This document shows positions 1-8,468 of a DNA stretch of 42,161 bases, one piece after another. Each line of letters begins with the position of its first letter. The stretch's first letter is position 1. The DNA lies in IMG/VR virus record IMGVR_UViG_3300027963_000125, positions 1 through 42,161 of that record, one strand, 5' to 3'. This stretch comes from a virus. The translations under genes were made by a program, and so were the position numbers. Below the pieces are notes generated by a model. That model did no database searches and was not told the origin of the DNA. It saw only the letters and a list, made by a program, of their open reading frames with translations.

Positions 1-534
1 GCTACCATCTATTCCACTTGTTCCTGAAGAACCATCTGTTCCGTTGCTACCACTAGTTCCTGAGCTACCATCTATTCCACTTGTTCCTGAAGAACCATCT
101 GTACCATTAGAACCTGAAGTTCCTGAAGTACCATCCGTACCATTAGAACCCGAAGTTCCGTCTGTACCTGAGGTTCCATCTGTACCATTTGAGCCTGAAG
201 TTCCTGAAGTACCATCTGTTCCGTTAGAACCTGATGTGCCGTCTGTTCCATTAGAACCAGAAGTACCATCTGTACCATTAGAACCCGAAGTTCCTGAAGT
301 ACCATCTGTACCATTAGAACCCGAAGTTCCTGAAGAACCATCCGCACCATTTGTACCTGAAGTTCCTGAAGAACCATCTGTACCATTACTACCACTTGTT
401 CCTGAGGTTCCGTCTGTACCGTTTGAACCAGATGTACCATCTGTCCCTGAAGTACCGTCGGTACCGTTAGAACCTGAAGTTCCATCTGTACCATTAGAAC
501 CAGATGTTCCACTTGTACCTGATGTACCACCTGT
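1..534 (-). repeat. Gly-X-Y collagen-like coding repeat
   Basis: Nine-base units encoding Gly-Thr-Ser, Gly-Thr-Asp, Gly-Ser-Asn and similar triplets run without interruption from about 534 to the window edge. The opposite strand reads as a long Pro-every-third-residue frame, which is a by-product of the GGN codons. Units vary at the third codon position, so the array is protein-driven rather than a simple DNA satellite. Confidence 0.85.
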
Positions 535-1374
535 TATAGTTACTGTAATATTTCCATTTAAATTATTTGTTACGGTTGCACCATTAAAAGTGATTCCAGA
601 TACTGGACTAACTGTCGTTGTACCATCACTAACTTGTAAAGCCGAACCAGAACCTGAAGTAATACCTGTAACTGATACCGCAGTACCATCACTATTATTT
701 AAAGTTAAAGTTGAGCTTCCACTATTATATGTTCCACCTGTTACAGTTCCCGTAAATCCTGTTATAGATAACGTACCTCCTGTATTATTGAATAAATTTA
801 AAGTTGTTGTTCCACTATTATATGTTCCTCCTGTAATTTGCCAGTCAGTACCATAAAATATTTTCCATCTTGCAGTTGCATGTGTAGCCCCACTAACACC
901 TTCAACTGATGAGTCAAACCAAGCATTAACAAAGTTTGTACCCGCAACGGTATCATCATAACACTGATAACCTCCACCAACAGGAACCAAAGAGCCTGCT
1001 GTTTCCGCAGCATTCCATAATGCAACGTAGTTGTCAATCACATATTGATAAACTAAATCTACTTCAATTACATAAACAGACATACCCAATCTTCTTCTAC
1101 CTGAAGAGATTTCGTCACTGTTAATTGTAACCGCATTTGGTGATAACAAAGGCACACCATATTGGTAGTTTATTGGAATGGTATTCCCTGAATACAGGAT
1201 AGTTCCTGAATCTCCAGGAGGAATTACGAAGTCTAAATCGCTTACCGAGAAGACTTCCATGTATCCACCAATTGAATACACGCTAAAATTTGTTCCCGTA
1301 TTATTGTTTAATGCGACACTATCTGGTCCATTTAATACAACGTCGGATGTGGGGTTTTGATATTTGAAACTCAT
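1..1374 (-). CDS. Collagen-like tail fibre protein, partial (C-terminus beyond window)
   Basis: The frame opens with ATG at 1374 and stays open for 458 codons to the left edge, so the C-terminus is missing. Residues 1 to about 190 form a non-repetitive N-terminal region (starts MSFKYQNPTSD), probably the part that attaches to the virion. About residues 190-275 hold imperfect beta-type repeats built on GGTYNSG and TLNLFNN/TLTLNN. From about residue 280 onward there is an unbroken Gly-X-Y series made of GTS, GTD, GSN and GSS triplets, as in collagen-like phage fibres but with almost no proline. By family knowledge such repeats form trimeric rods that carry a receptor-binding tip, which would lie outside the window. 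It is the last gene of the adhesion block, 24 nt after the Thr/Pro-rich gene, with no promoter-like motif of its own. The call as a fibre rests on repeat type and position. Confidence 0.85.
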   Translation of the reverse strand, partial: MSFKYQNPTSDVVLNGPDSVALNNNTGTNFSVYSIGGYMEVFSVSDLDFVIPPGDSGTILYSGNTIPINYQYGVPLLSPNAVTINSDEISSGRRRLGMSVYVIEVDLVYQYVIDNYVALWNAAETAGSLVPVGGGYQCYDDTVAGTNFVNAWFDSSVEGVSGATHATARWKIFYGTDWQITGGTYNSGTTTLNLFNNTGGTLSITGFTGTVTGGTYNSGSSTLTLNNSDGTAVSVTGITSGSGSALQVSDGTTTVSPVSGITFNGATVTNNLNGNITVTITGGTSGTSGTSGSNGTDGTSGSNGTDGTSGTDGTSGSNGTDGTSGTSGSNGTDGSSGTSGTNGADGSSGTSGSNGTDGTSGTSGSNGTDGTSGSNGTDGTSGSNGTDGTSGTSGSNGTDGTSGTDGTSGSNGTDGTSGTSGSNGTDGSSGTSGIDGSSGTSGSNGTDGSSGTSGIDGS

Positions 1375-1398
1375 TTCTTAGTTTATTTTTTTTATTCT

Positions 1399-2889
1399 TT
1401 ATATTAATGTATTACCTTTGAAGTAAATATCGTTTACTGAACCGTTTATTCTAAATGTTGGTGATGTATATGTCGAGTAAACTCTATATACACCTGGAGG
1501 TATTGTTGAACCTGTATTTGAAACAGTTAGATTGTAAATTGATGATTGCATATTAACTGCAGTTAACGCATTCGGGTTACTTGCATTGTTATATCCAATC
1601 TGGCTTATTTTTTGTCCATTTGTAGAACCTGTAGGTACAATCCATGTATACCACGCATCTCCGTTAGTTGTTCCCGCAGAAACTTGATAAGTTTGGAATA
1701 GATATGCCGTAATTGGATTTCCGTAAGCATCATTTCCACCTGATACACTTGAAGTTATACCTGTTCCAATTGCTGGTGCATTTATTGTCCATCCTGAATA
1801 CTGAATGTAATTATTCATTTGTGTGTTGTATGTTACAGGATTACTTGAAATTGCAAGTCCATTAGAGAATCCACGGAATACACCAGGTGAACCAACTGAA
1901 AGGAACCAATTACTAAATTGCGTATTTGCAGATGTCGGCTCAATGAATAAGTAAGCTGGTAAAGCTTGAGGTGGTGTTGCAGACGGTGTTTGTGTTGGTG
2001 TACTTGTAACTGTTGGAGTCTGAGTTGGTGTACTTGTAACTGTTGGAGTTTGTGTTGCAGTATTTGTTGGTGTTACACTCGCAGTATTAGTTGGTGTATT
2101 TGTAGGAGTAGCGGTATTAGTTGGTGTTACACTTGCAGTATTAGTCGGAGTTACAGTCGCAGTATTAGTTGGTGTGTTTGTAGGAGTTGATGTGTTAGTT
2201 GGTGTTACACTTGCAGTATTTGTTGGGGTATTTGTAGGAGTACTAGTATTAGTCGGAGTTACACTCGCGGTATTTGTTGGGGTATTTGTAGGAGTTTCTG
2301 TTGGAGTACTAGTAGGAGTCTCTGTATTAGTTGGTGTTACACTAGCAGTGTTAGTTGGTGTTACAGTCGTAGTGTTAGTTGGAGTTGGAGTTGATGTTGA
2401 TGTATTAGTTTGTGTCGGAGTCTGAGTATATGTTGGAGTTTGTGTTGGAGTTGGAGTTTGAGTTGCAGTCGAAGTCTGAGTATATGTTGGAGTTTGTGTT
2501 TGAGTAGGCGTTCCTCCTGGTGTTCCTGTGTTTGTAGGAGTAGGTGTTGGAGTCGAAGTTTGTGTTGGACTAAAACTTGGCGTTTGGGATGGTGTCGGAC
2601 TGTTACTTGGTGTTTGTGTTGGAGTTGTTGCTGGTGGTGTTACACTAGGTGTTGGCGTCACACAATCTAATGTTACAACAACACCATTTAACATTTCTGT
2701 TCTTGTCTGTGCCGAATAAATTGGAGTTGTTAATATTGAATCAACATAAACATTAAAAGGCCCAATAGCATTAGATGTTGAAGTTAATCTTACAATATAA
2801 GTTGAACACCCTGAAACAGTCAATTGCTGAGCAATTTCATTATTACACCCAGGAGCAGTATTGGTTACAATTATGGAATATGTTGACAT
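1399..2889 (-). CDS. Thr/Pro-repeat virion protein, probable tail appendage
   Basis: A 496-residue protein in three parts. Residues 1-76 form a small domain with three cysteines (C15, C28, C76) and the segment GPFNVYVDS. Residues about 77-305 are low-complexity Thr/Pro/Asn/Ser sequence built on units such as TPTNT, TNTASV and TPTQTP, likely an extended flexible or stalk-like spacer. Residues about 306-496 form a globular, Gly/Asn/Ser/Tyr-rich domain without cysteine that could be a receptor-binding head. No named family is recognised for either end. It lies between a Cys-rich small protein and the collagen-like fibre. A TATTTATTAA motif 13 nt before its ATG suggests that it starts a transcript that also carries the fibre gene. 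Role in adhesion is inferred from architecture and neighbours. Confidence 0.75.
   Translation of the reverse strand: MSTYSIIVTNTAPGCNNEIAQQLTVSGCSTYIVRLTSTSNAIGPFNVYVDSILTTPIYSAQTRTEMLNGVVVTLDCVTPTPSVTPPATTPTQTPSNSPTPSQTPSFSPTQTSTPTPTPTNTGTPGGTPTQTQTPTYTQTSTATQTPTPTQTPTYTQTPTQTNTSTSTPTPTNTTTVTPTNTASVTPTNTETPTSTPTETPTNTPTNTASVTPTNTSTPTNTPTNTASVTPTNTSTPTNTPTNTATVTPTNTASVTPTNTATPTNTPTNTASVTPTNTATQTPTVTSTPTQTPTVTSTPTQTPSATPPQALPAYLFIEPTSANTQFSNWFLSVGSPGVFRGFSNGLAISSNPVTYNTQMNNYIQYSGWTINAPAIGTGITSSVSGGNDAYGNPITAYLFQTYQVSAGTTNGDAWYTWIVPTGSTNGQKISQIGYNNASNPNALTAVNMQSSIYNLTVSNTGSTIPPGVYRVYSTYTSPTFRINGSVNDIYFKGNTLI
1972..2661 (-). repeat. Thr/Pro-rich coding repeat
   Basis: This segment encodes about 230 residues made almost only of Thr, Pro, Asn, Ser, Val, Ala and Gln. 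A longer unit of roughly 14-20 residues (pattern [11 protein letters not shown] followed by STPTNTP) recurs several times with near-identical codons, so the DNA itself is repetitive and could expand or contract by recombination or slippage. Confidence 0.85.
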
Positions 2890-2902
2890 CCGCAGATTTT
2901 AT

Positions 2903-2912
2903 TTAATAAATA
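2903..2912 (-). promoter_or_regulatory. Candidate phage promoter motif TATTTATTAA
   Basis: Reads TATTTATTAA on the minus strand, ending 13 nt before the ATG at 2889. The same 10-mer at 13-14 nt also precedes genes starting at 9376, 17765 and 41246. Promoter function is inferred from recurrence and spacing. Confidence 0.55.
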
Positions 2913-2968
2913 CCACGGAATATTATTTAGTAGAAATTATTTAATTAAAAAAATGGTATATTATTTTT

Positions 2969-3340
2969 TTAAGTTTCAATTGAAAAAATGGAACATGCAC
3001 AAGATGAATCCTCAATGTTTAAGTTGAAAGTACAAGAAGCTTCTTGAATTGTAATATCAACCACACAAGATACAAGATTAACAGTAATTTCAAAAGAGCA
3101 TCCAAAAGTACAATCAAGAATTTTAAATATTTCACAACCATCCGCATCAACAAGTATCAACATTATTTGTGGTGCTGTGTTAAAAATAGTTGGAATCACA
3201 CTATTATATGAAACTGTCGGAGGAACAGGACCTGGGTCGATTGTTCCAAGCCATGACCTATTGTTTCCATAAACATCTGCTATGTAAACGCTAATTGGGT
3301 AACTCCCCCCTGTAATATAGTCAATTCTTACTTGTGTCAT
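2969..3340 (-). CDS. Small Cys-rich virion-associated protein of unknown function
   Basis: I chose the ATG at 3340 (protein begins MTQVRIDY, 123 residues) because it overlaps the upstream TGA stop as ATGA, a classic coupling junction; a GTG three codons further upstream is also possible. The C-terminal half holds seven cysteines in DGCE, LDCTFGC, VSCV, ASCT and SSCAC settings, suggesting disulfides or metal binding in an extracellular particle. The N-terminal part, with VRIDY...YPISVYIADV, resembles the N-terminal segment of the next gene (VRLTS...GPFNVYVDS), so the two may share a small beta domain. No family is recognised. Its place between the SprB-repeat and Thr/Pro-repeat genes suggests an adapter in the fibre assembly. 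Confidence 0.65.
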   Translation of the reverse strand: MTQVRIDYITGGSYPISVYIADVYGNNRSWLGTIDPGPVPPTVSYNSVIPTIFNTAPQIMLILVDADGCEIFKILDCTFGCSFEITVNLVSCVVDITIQEASCTFNLNIEDSSCACSIFSIET

Positions 3341-5484
3341 GTTAAGCACATAATGTCATAGTTAATAACTAGTTCAACAATAATTTCTTGACCATTCAAC
3401 GAATTATTACCCCTACTTGTTTCAATAGTTATTTGATTATTTAATTCATCTATTGTTACACGCCCAACACCTGTTATGCTAAGAAGTAAATTTCTAATAG
3501 TATTATACCATAAATTATCACTTGGTGCATTAATTAAAGATGTTGCAGTAAAGAATGAATTTGTAACAACAGTTCCTAAAGGTTGAACTGTTACTTTGGC
3601 TGTAAAAATAGCACTAACTAAATCACAATTTGTGTTTCCTGCGGTTAAATCACTGTAACCCTCATTCAACATTTGTAATAATCCCAATTTTGTTGGTGAT
3701 TGAACTTGGAAAACCTCAGACCCCATAACATAACTTTGATATGACGCATATGATTCGAAACAATCTATTGTCGCAGTTCTTTTCAAAGAACAACCATTAT
3801 CATCTACAATTGTCACACTATATGTTCCCGCAGTTAAACCTGTCACTTGTATTTGTTGTGGATTACTTGGTATATTATCTGACCAAGTAAATTTGAATGG
3901 TGGCGTACCTGACGAAATGAAAGTAGTTATTGAACCATTATTACCTGTACCACAAGAAGTTGAATAAACTGAAAAATCTAAATTAACACTTGGACTAACG
4001 TAAACTTGTTCTGTTTGTGTACATCCTGATGCATCTGTTACAGATATTGAGTGTTGTCCAGCAGCAACATTTGAGAAAGTAACTGCAGATAACGTAGTAT
4101 CATATACGTTAACCGCACCATTATCTAATGAATAATCAAAAGGAGATAAACCTCCAACAGATTTGGTAACTGTTATACTTCCATTATTTTGATTACAACT
4201 TGTATCAACTGTTGATGTAGTTATTGTAAAACTATCTGTTGTAAATAATGTTTTTTCTGTAATATAAGCACACCCTGTTGAATCTTCTGCCGCTATGGTG
4301 TAAGTACCTGAATATAAATTTGTAAACACGTAGGTTGTAAGAGAGTTACTCACTTTCAAGCTGTTTCCGTTAGGGTAGATTAGTGTATATACATAAGGTG
4401 CAACACCTCCATTAACCGTTATTGAAATTGAACCATTAGTACTTGAACAAGTTGACCCAACAGCACTTACATCTACTGAAGTAATTCCTGACGGTGCCAA
4501 TAAATTTGTTCCCACACTAAATGAACATAACCCAGCATCAGTCACTAAGAAATTATATTGTCCTGCAGGTATGTTTGATAACGTATATGTTTGAGAATAT
4601 GAAATTAATACATCACCTGTAGATGCCGAATAATAATATGGGGCAGTTCCTCCTGTTACTGTCAAACTTATAGAACCATCACTTGAAAAACATGTTGGCT
4701 GTGTTGAATTGAATACACCAAATCCTACGGGTGGTACATCAGTTACTGCAGTAGATTTTGTTAATGAACATCCAAGGCTATCTGTAACTTGAACTGAATA
4801 CGTTCCCTTTGTTAAACCTGTAGTAGTACTTCCTGTATCACCATTATTCCAAAGATATGTGTAAGGTAACAAACCTGTTTGTCCTGTCACAAATATCTTT
4901 CCAATTGGAGTACCTCCACAACTTGAATTTGGGACTGTATATAATCCAAAATCAAATGGCATTGACTCTTGAACAATAAAGTTAGACGTTTTAGCAGTAC
5001 AACCCCCTAAATCTAAAACTGTTATGTAATAGGTTCCTGCACTCAATCCGTTGAAATAGGCTTCAGCAACATTTGTGGTTGCCGAACTAATGAAAGTGTC
5101 AGCAGAATTAAATAAATAAAAATTTGTAGATGAATAATTTGATGTTGATGTTGCAGTTACAGCACCATTATCAAAACTACAAGTTGTATTTGCAACTCCT
5201 AAAATACTTCCACAAACACCACTTGATACAGGTATATTAATATAAAAGGAAGCGTTTGTTGGTAATGTGCTATCGTTTACCCTAACCGAGTAAGTTCCAA
5301 AGGGTAAATTTGTTTTTACATCTGGCTCTGTTGTAATTGTGTCTGTTGGAAACACTGGGTTTACCCATTGTACGGTATACGGTGGCGTACCTCCTGAAAG
5401 CAATATTGATATCGCTCCCGAGCTGTTGTGACTACAATCACCTGTTGTGTTAATATTATACCCGAATACTATAGGTGCCGCCAT
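3337..5484 (-). CDS. SprB-repeat tail adhesin-like protein
   Basis: A 715-residue protein with seven tandem repeats at about residues 8-85, 95-172, 183-248, 258-330, 340-412, 422-495 and 503-575. Most follow the pattern Cys-x(4-7)-Gly-(S/A)-I, then GG-(T/V)-(A/P)-P-(Y/F), then G-(T/Q)-Y and a closing D-x-x-G-C. That is the SprB repeat, known from the Flavobacterium gliding adhesin SprB and other Bacteroidota surface proteins. Residues 618-715 form a separate C-terminal module that closely matches the end of the preceding 994-residue protein. Its start overlaps the upstream stop as TAATG. No signal peptide is seen, as expected for a virion component. The likely role is a rod-like or host-binding appendage anchored to the wedge; the exact role is inferred. 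Confidence 0.85.
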   Translation of the reverse strand: MAAPIVFGYNINTTGDCSHNSSGAISILLSGGTPPYTVQWVNPVFPTDTITTEPDVKTNLPFGTYSVRVNDSTLPTNASFYINIPVSSGVCGSILGVANTTCSFDNGAVTATSTSNYSSTNFYLFNSADTFISSATTNVAEAYFNGLSAGTYYITVLDLGGCTAKTSNFIVQESMPFDFGLYTVPNSSCGGTPIGKIFVTGQTGLLPYTYLWNNGDTGSTTTGLTKGTYSVQVTDSLGCSLTKSTAVTDVPPVGFGVFNSTQPTCFSSDGSISLTVTGGTAPYYYSASTGDVLISYSQTYTLSNIPAGQYNFLVTDAGLCSFSVGTNLLAPSGITSVDVSAVGSTCSSTNGSISITVNGGVAPYVYTLIYPNGNSLKVSNSLTTYVFTNLYSGTYTIAAEDSTGCAYITEKTLFTTDSFTITTSTVDTSCNQNNGSITVTKSVGGLSPFDYSLDNGAVNVYDTTLSAVTFSNVAAGQHSISVTDASGCTQTEQVYVSPSVNLDFSVYSTSCGTGNNGSITTFISSGTPPFKFTWSDNIPSNPQQIQVTGLTAGTYSVTIVDDNGCSLKRTATIDCFESYASYQSYVMGSEVFQVQSPTKLGLLQMLNEGYSDLTAGNTNCDLVSAIFTAKVTVQPLGTVVTNSFFTATSLINAPSDNLWYNTIRNLLLSITGVGRVTIDELNNQITIETSRGNNSLNGQEIIVELVINYDIMCLT
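3760..5463 (-). repeat. Seven tandem SprB-type repeats (coding)
   Basis: The repeats are about 65-78 residues each, diverged in sequence but sharing a paired Cys framework and the GG-x-x-P-Y/F and G-x-Y motifs. The first repeat is atypical, ending in RVNDS without the closing Gly-Cys, and the second lacks the GG-x-x-PY segment. Confidence 0.8.
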
Positions 5485-8468
5485 TAGTTTTTACAATTTA
5501 TATTTAAGTTAATCCCCACATTTAAAGTAACACTTTCCTCTAAATTCTTCGGTTCACAAGTCATACTATTGATTGTCAAGTAATTACCTTGTAGGTAATA
5601 GTTGAAACCAAAATCATATAAGTTTGGTAGATATCTAATTAGAGCGTTTCTCCAACGAGTATTTGTCGGAACATCAGTTAATCCATATCCCGTATAAAAC
5701 TCTTCAAATATGATTATATCTCCGTTTATTCTTAAGTCAACATACCATTGAGTTGATAGTGAATTTTGAACACAATCATTCAAAGTAAGCCCGCTTGAAG
5801 ATAAATAAGAATTTAATTTATTCATTAGAATACTACTAAAGTTAGAAACCGTAACGTCTCCGTTCAACCAAGGGTAGATATAAAAATCAACATATTCAGT
5901 TGAACAAGTATATTGGAATATATTTGCAATTATATAACAAGGGTCTACAGGGACAGGAATGAATTGACAGCCTCTTTGTCTTCTATAAACAAACTTTTGC
6001 TTTTGTAGAATTGAATTTTCAAACTTAACTCCTCCTTGCCAAATTGTTGTGGCAGGAATCATTTGTTCAACAAGTTTTGTCCAATATGGACCGATACCTT
6101 CTACATAATCAATTAGTTTTTGATAAGTGTATTTGTTATTTGGTAAACCTACGGTCTCTTCAGACTCAATATACTTCCACCATAAAGATTGTAGTGTTGG
6201 ATATCCTCCTGTCTTACCATCAGTTATATATTGTCTGTTTCTAACATTAATCATGTTTTCCCAAAATGTTTGAGAGAACTCGAAGAATGTTTTTTTCTTT
6301 GGCTTAGGGTCAACATAAGTCCAGTCAACTCCACCTGGTACAGGATAACCAACAGTTAAACCTGATTCAGGAATCGGATAGTCATATTCTACGGATTGTG
6401 CCCATACATCATATAAAAGACCTTGACCAGGATTTAAGAATAAATCTACGTTTTTAACATTCAGGACTAATTTTTCATTATCAACGAAATAATACGCGTT
6501 ATAGTCACCATCAGTCGACACTCTTATTTTATTGTCTTCTTCTAACCATGATTTTTTATTATCCGTAATTTTTCTAAGTTTAAACCCTTCTGTCATATAA
6601 GGGAAATCTCTATATCTATTCAAATATGTTTGTCCATATGTGAATGGTTGTAATTGATTTTGTATGTCATAGTTTTGTCCCGTATAAACTAATCCAGTAA
6701 CTTGTACAGCATCTGGACTTCTGTGTTGTGGCGTTGTTTCATACCAACCAGAACCTATTTGGAAAAAGTATGTTTCAGTATCAACAGGGGCTTTAGGATA
6801 TCCTAATGCATCCATAGGATAATTCTCCAATGTTATGTTAACATCTTGATAAGTTGAGTTTGTTGTAAATGCTGTAAAGGTTTGTCCTTTTACTTTATAG
6901 GTTCCCCCAATTTGATATGCTGGTTGTACATCAACATATGTACCTCCTGAAATTTGTACCCATTGTGAGTAGAACTGGTCCAAATTAATTCTTTGGTCTG
7001 CAAGGTAAATGTGTTCATTATATTCAATCAAAGAATCAGGTGCACCTATCATTCTTAAAATAAATTCAACTGACCTTCTTGTACCTTTAGATTTAAAAAG
7101 GTAAGCTGCATTCAAAATTAAATTTCTGTAGAAGGCGTAGTTTAATTCTGTCGGAGTCAAAGCTCTAGCATAACCAGGATAAGTTGGTGTTGATGTGTTA
7201 CCAAAAACAGAACTTAAAAAATCTTCGTTCGTAATTGGTGAAAAGTTTGAAGTCCATCCCAAAGTTTGTGATAGATTAACTAAAAGTTGTGATGGAATAT
7301 CATTTGATGGATTATAGTTTACGGAGTTCATATACGCCAAAGCATCAATGAATTGTTTTACTTGGTCGAAACTTCTACCATATATTTGAAATATTTTTTC
7401 AACCTTTCTTCCTAACGTATCAAACTCTTTTAATGAATCACTTATCAAAAATCTTGATATTAGATTTGTCTTGAATGAATCAAGATTTACCGCAATTGCT
7501 TCCAATTGAGTTAAGTAATCATCAAACAAAAATGACCTAATATCTAAATTCCATCCGCCGTCTTTCGGCCAAGTTACTTGTTGATATGCAGTATAAAACT
7601 GACCATACTCATTTTGTTGTGGTACTTGGAATATTGCAGTGTATTCTGGTCTAACTAATCTATTAACAAGAAATTGTTCTACCTCATCAAAGCTTTCAGA
7701 GAAAACTTTGTCAACGACTAAATCATTTGGTCTTATTTCATATTGGTCAATTGTCGTACTTGCCGTTGTTCCAAACGGGTCTCCCGAAACTGTAAGAGAT
7801 ATCTTACCACTACTTAAGGTGGTTGATGGTGCAAAACCTACAACTTTGTAAATGTTATCATTTATACTAACACAGTAGTCTAAAAAAGTATTATATAAGT
7901 TTCTATATGGAGAAACTTGAATCTCTCTGGCATTTAAATTAGTTGCTGCACTTATTGAATAATCAATGTCGAATGGATTAAGTAATCTATCAACTGAAAC
8001 ATCAAAAAAGGTTTCATCTAAATCTTTACTATAAACAATGTTTTCCGCTGTGTATCCTGTTGAAAACTCTTGGTTTGTATACACCACATCCAAAGCCGCA
8101 GGAAAATAATTAATTATTTTTGTTACCGATACTTGAAATCTTTTTGACAACGAACCATACATTGAAAAGTTAAGAACTTGTGATACATCATAGTTAGGAT
8201 AAACCCTAAATTGTGTAGCCATGATTCTTCTACTCTCAGCTAAATCTTCAATACCCATCGCATCCAATGTCATTGGTTCAGAAAACGCTCCGACATTAAA
8301 TTTTCTATTAACCTTTTCGGTAACTGATGTTGTAAACTCAAAGTTACCTTGTGTCAATCCACCACCTTCAACAGTTTGTAAACCTACAATGTTGTCAAAG
8401 GCAGTTGCCGCTCCACTACCAGGTCTTGGAGGATAAAAATATTTGGTTGATTTTAACGTTGTCGGCAT
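5484..8468 (-). CDS. Baseplate wedge protein, tail protein I / gp7-like
   Basis: A 994-residue protein. Around residues 385-475 it has the signature of the tail protein I family (P2 gpI and relatives): a LSQTLGW segment followed about 45 residues later by a helix with RNLILNAAYLFKSKGT and VEFILRMIGAP. In P2-type tails gpI joins gpJ (gp6-like) in the wedge and links to fibres; in T4 gp7 plays the matching part. The long N-terminal region (1 to about 380) and the Tyr/Trp-rich region 480-850 are not recognised. Residues 897-994 form a C-terminal module shared with the next gene product. It starts at a TAATG junction with the upstream gene and ends in a TAATG junction with the SprB-repeat gene, tying wedge and adhesin synthesis together. 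The family call is good; the equivalence to gp7 is inference. Confidence 0.7.
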   Translation of the reverse strand: MPTTLKSTKYFYPPRPGSGAATAFDNIVGLQTVEGGGLTQGNFEFTTSVTEKVNRKFNVGAFSEPMTLDAMGIEDLAESRRIMATQFRVYPNYDVSQVLNFSMYGSLSKRFQVSVTKIINYFPAALDVVYTNQEFSTGYTAENIVYSKDLDETFFDVSVDRLLNPFDIDYSISAATNLNAREIQVSPYRNLYNTFLDYCVSINDNIYKVVGFAPSTTLSSGKISLTVSGDPFGTTASTTIDQYEIRPNDLVVDKVFSESFDEVEQFLVNRLVRPEYTAIFQVPQQNEYGQFYTAYQQVTWPKDGGWNLDIRSFLFDDYLTQLEAIAVNLDSFKTNLISRFLISDSLKEFDTLGRKVEKIFQIYGRSFDQVKQFIDALAYMNSVNYNPSNDIPSQLLVNLSQTLGWTSNFSPITNEDFLSSVFGNTSTPTYPGYARALTPTELNYAFYRNLILNAAYLFKSKGTRRSVEFILRMIGAPDSLIEYNEHIYLADQRINLDQFYSQWVQISGGTYVDVQPAYQIGGTYKVKGQTFTAFTTNSTYQDVNITLENYPMDALGYPKAPVDTETYFFQIGSGWYETTPQHRSPDAVQVTGLVYTGQNYDIQNQLQPFTYGQTYLNRYRDFPYMTEGFKLRKITDNKKSWLEEDNKIRVSTDGDYNAYYFVDNEKLVLNVKNVDLFLNPGQGLLYDVWAQSVEYDYPIPESGLTVGYPVPGGVDWTYVDPKPKKKTFFEFSQTFWENMINVRNRQYITDGKTGGYPTLQSLWWKYIESEETVGLPNNKYTYQKLIDYVEGIGPYWTKLVEQMIPATTIWQGGVKFENSILQKQKFVYRRQRGCQFIPVPVDPCYIIANIFQYTCSTEYVDFYIYPWLNGDVTVSNFSSILMNKLNSYLSSSGLTLNDCVQNSLSTQWYVDLRINGDIIIFEEFYTGYGLTDVPTNTRWRNALIRYLPNLYDFGFNYYLQGNYLTINSMTCEPKNLEESVTLNVGINLNINCKN

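Noticed and set aside
44-856. Long plus-strand frame with Pro at every third residue
   Set aside because: It is the antisense image of the Gly-X-Y fibre repeat on the minus strand; its composition follows from GGN codons and the minus frame explains the whole region.
1972-2661. Repeated DNA that might look like a CRISPR or satellite array
   Set aside because: Units are short, in frame and coding, with no unique spacers or conserved palindromic repeat.
1966-2719. Several overlapping plus-strand frames of Cys/Trp/Arg or Val/Gly repeats
   Set aside because: They are shadows of the Thr/Pro-repeat gene and have no support from spacing, starts or neighbours.
3341-3349. GTG start for the small Cys-rich protein
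   Set aside because: The ATG at 3340 forms an ATGA junction with the upstream stop and is the simpler choice.
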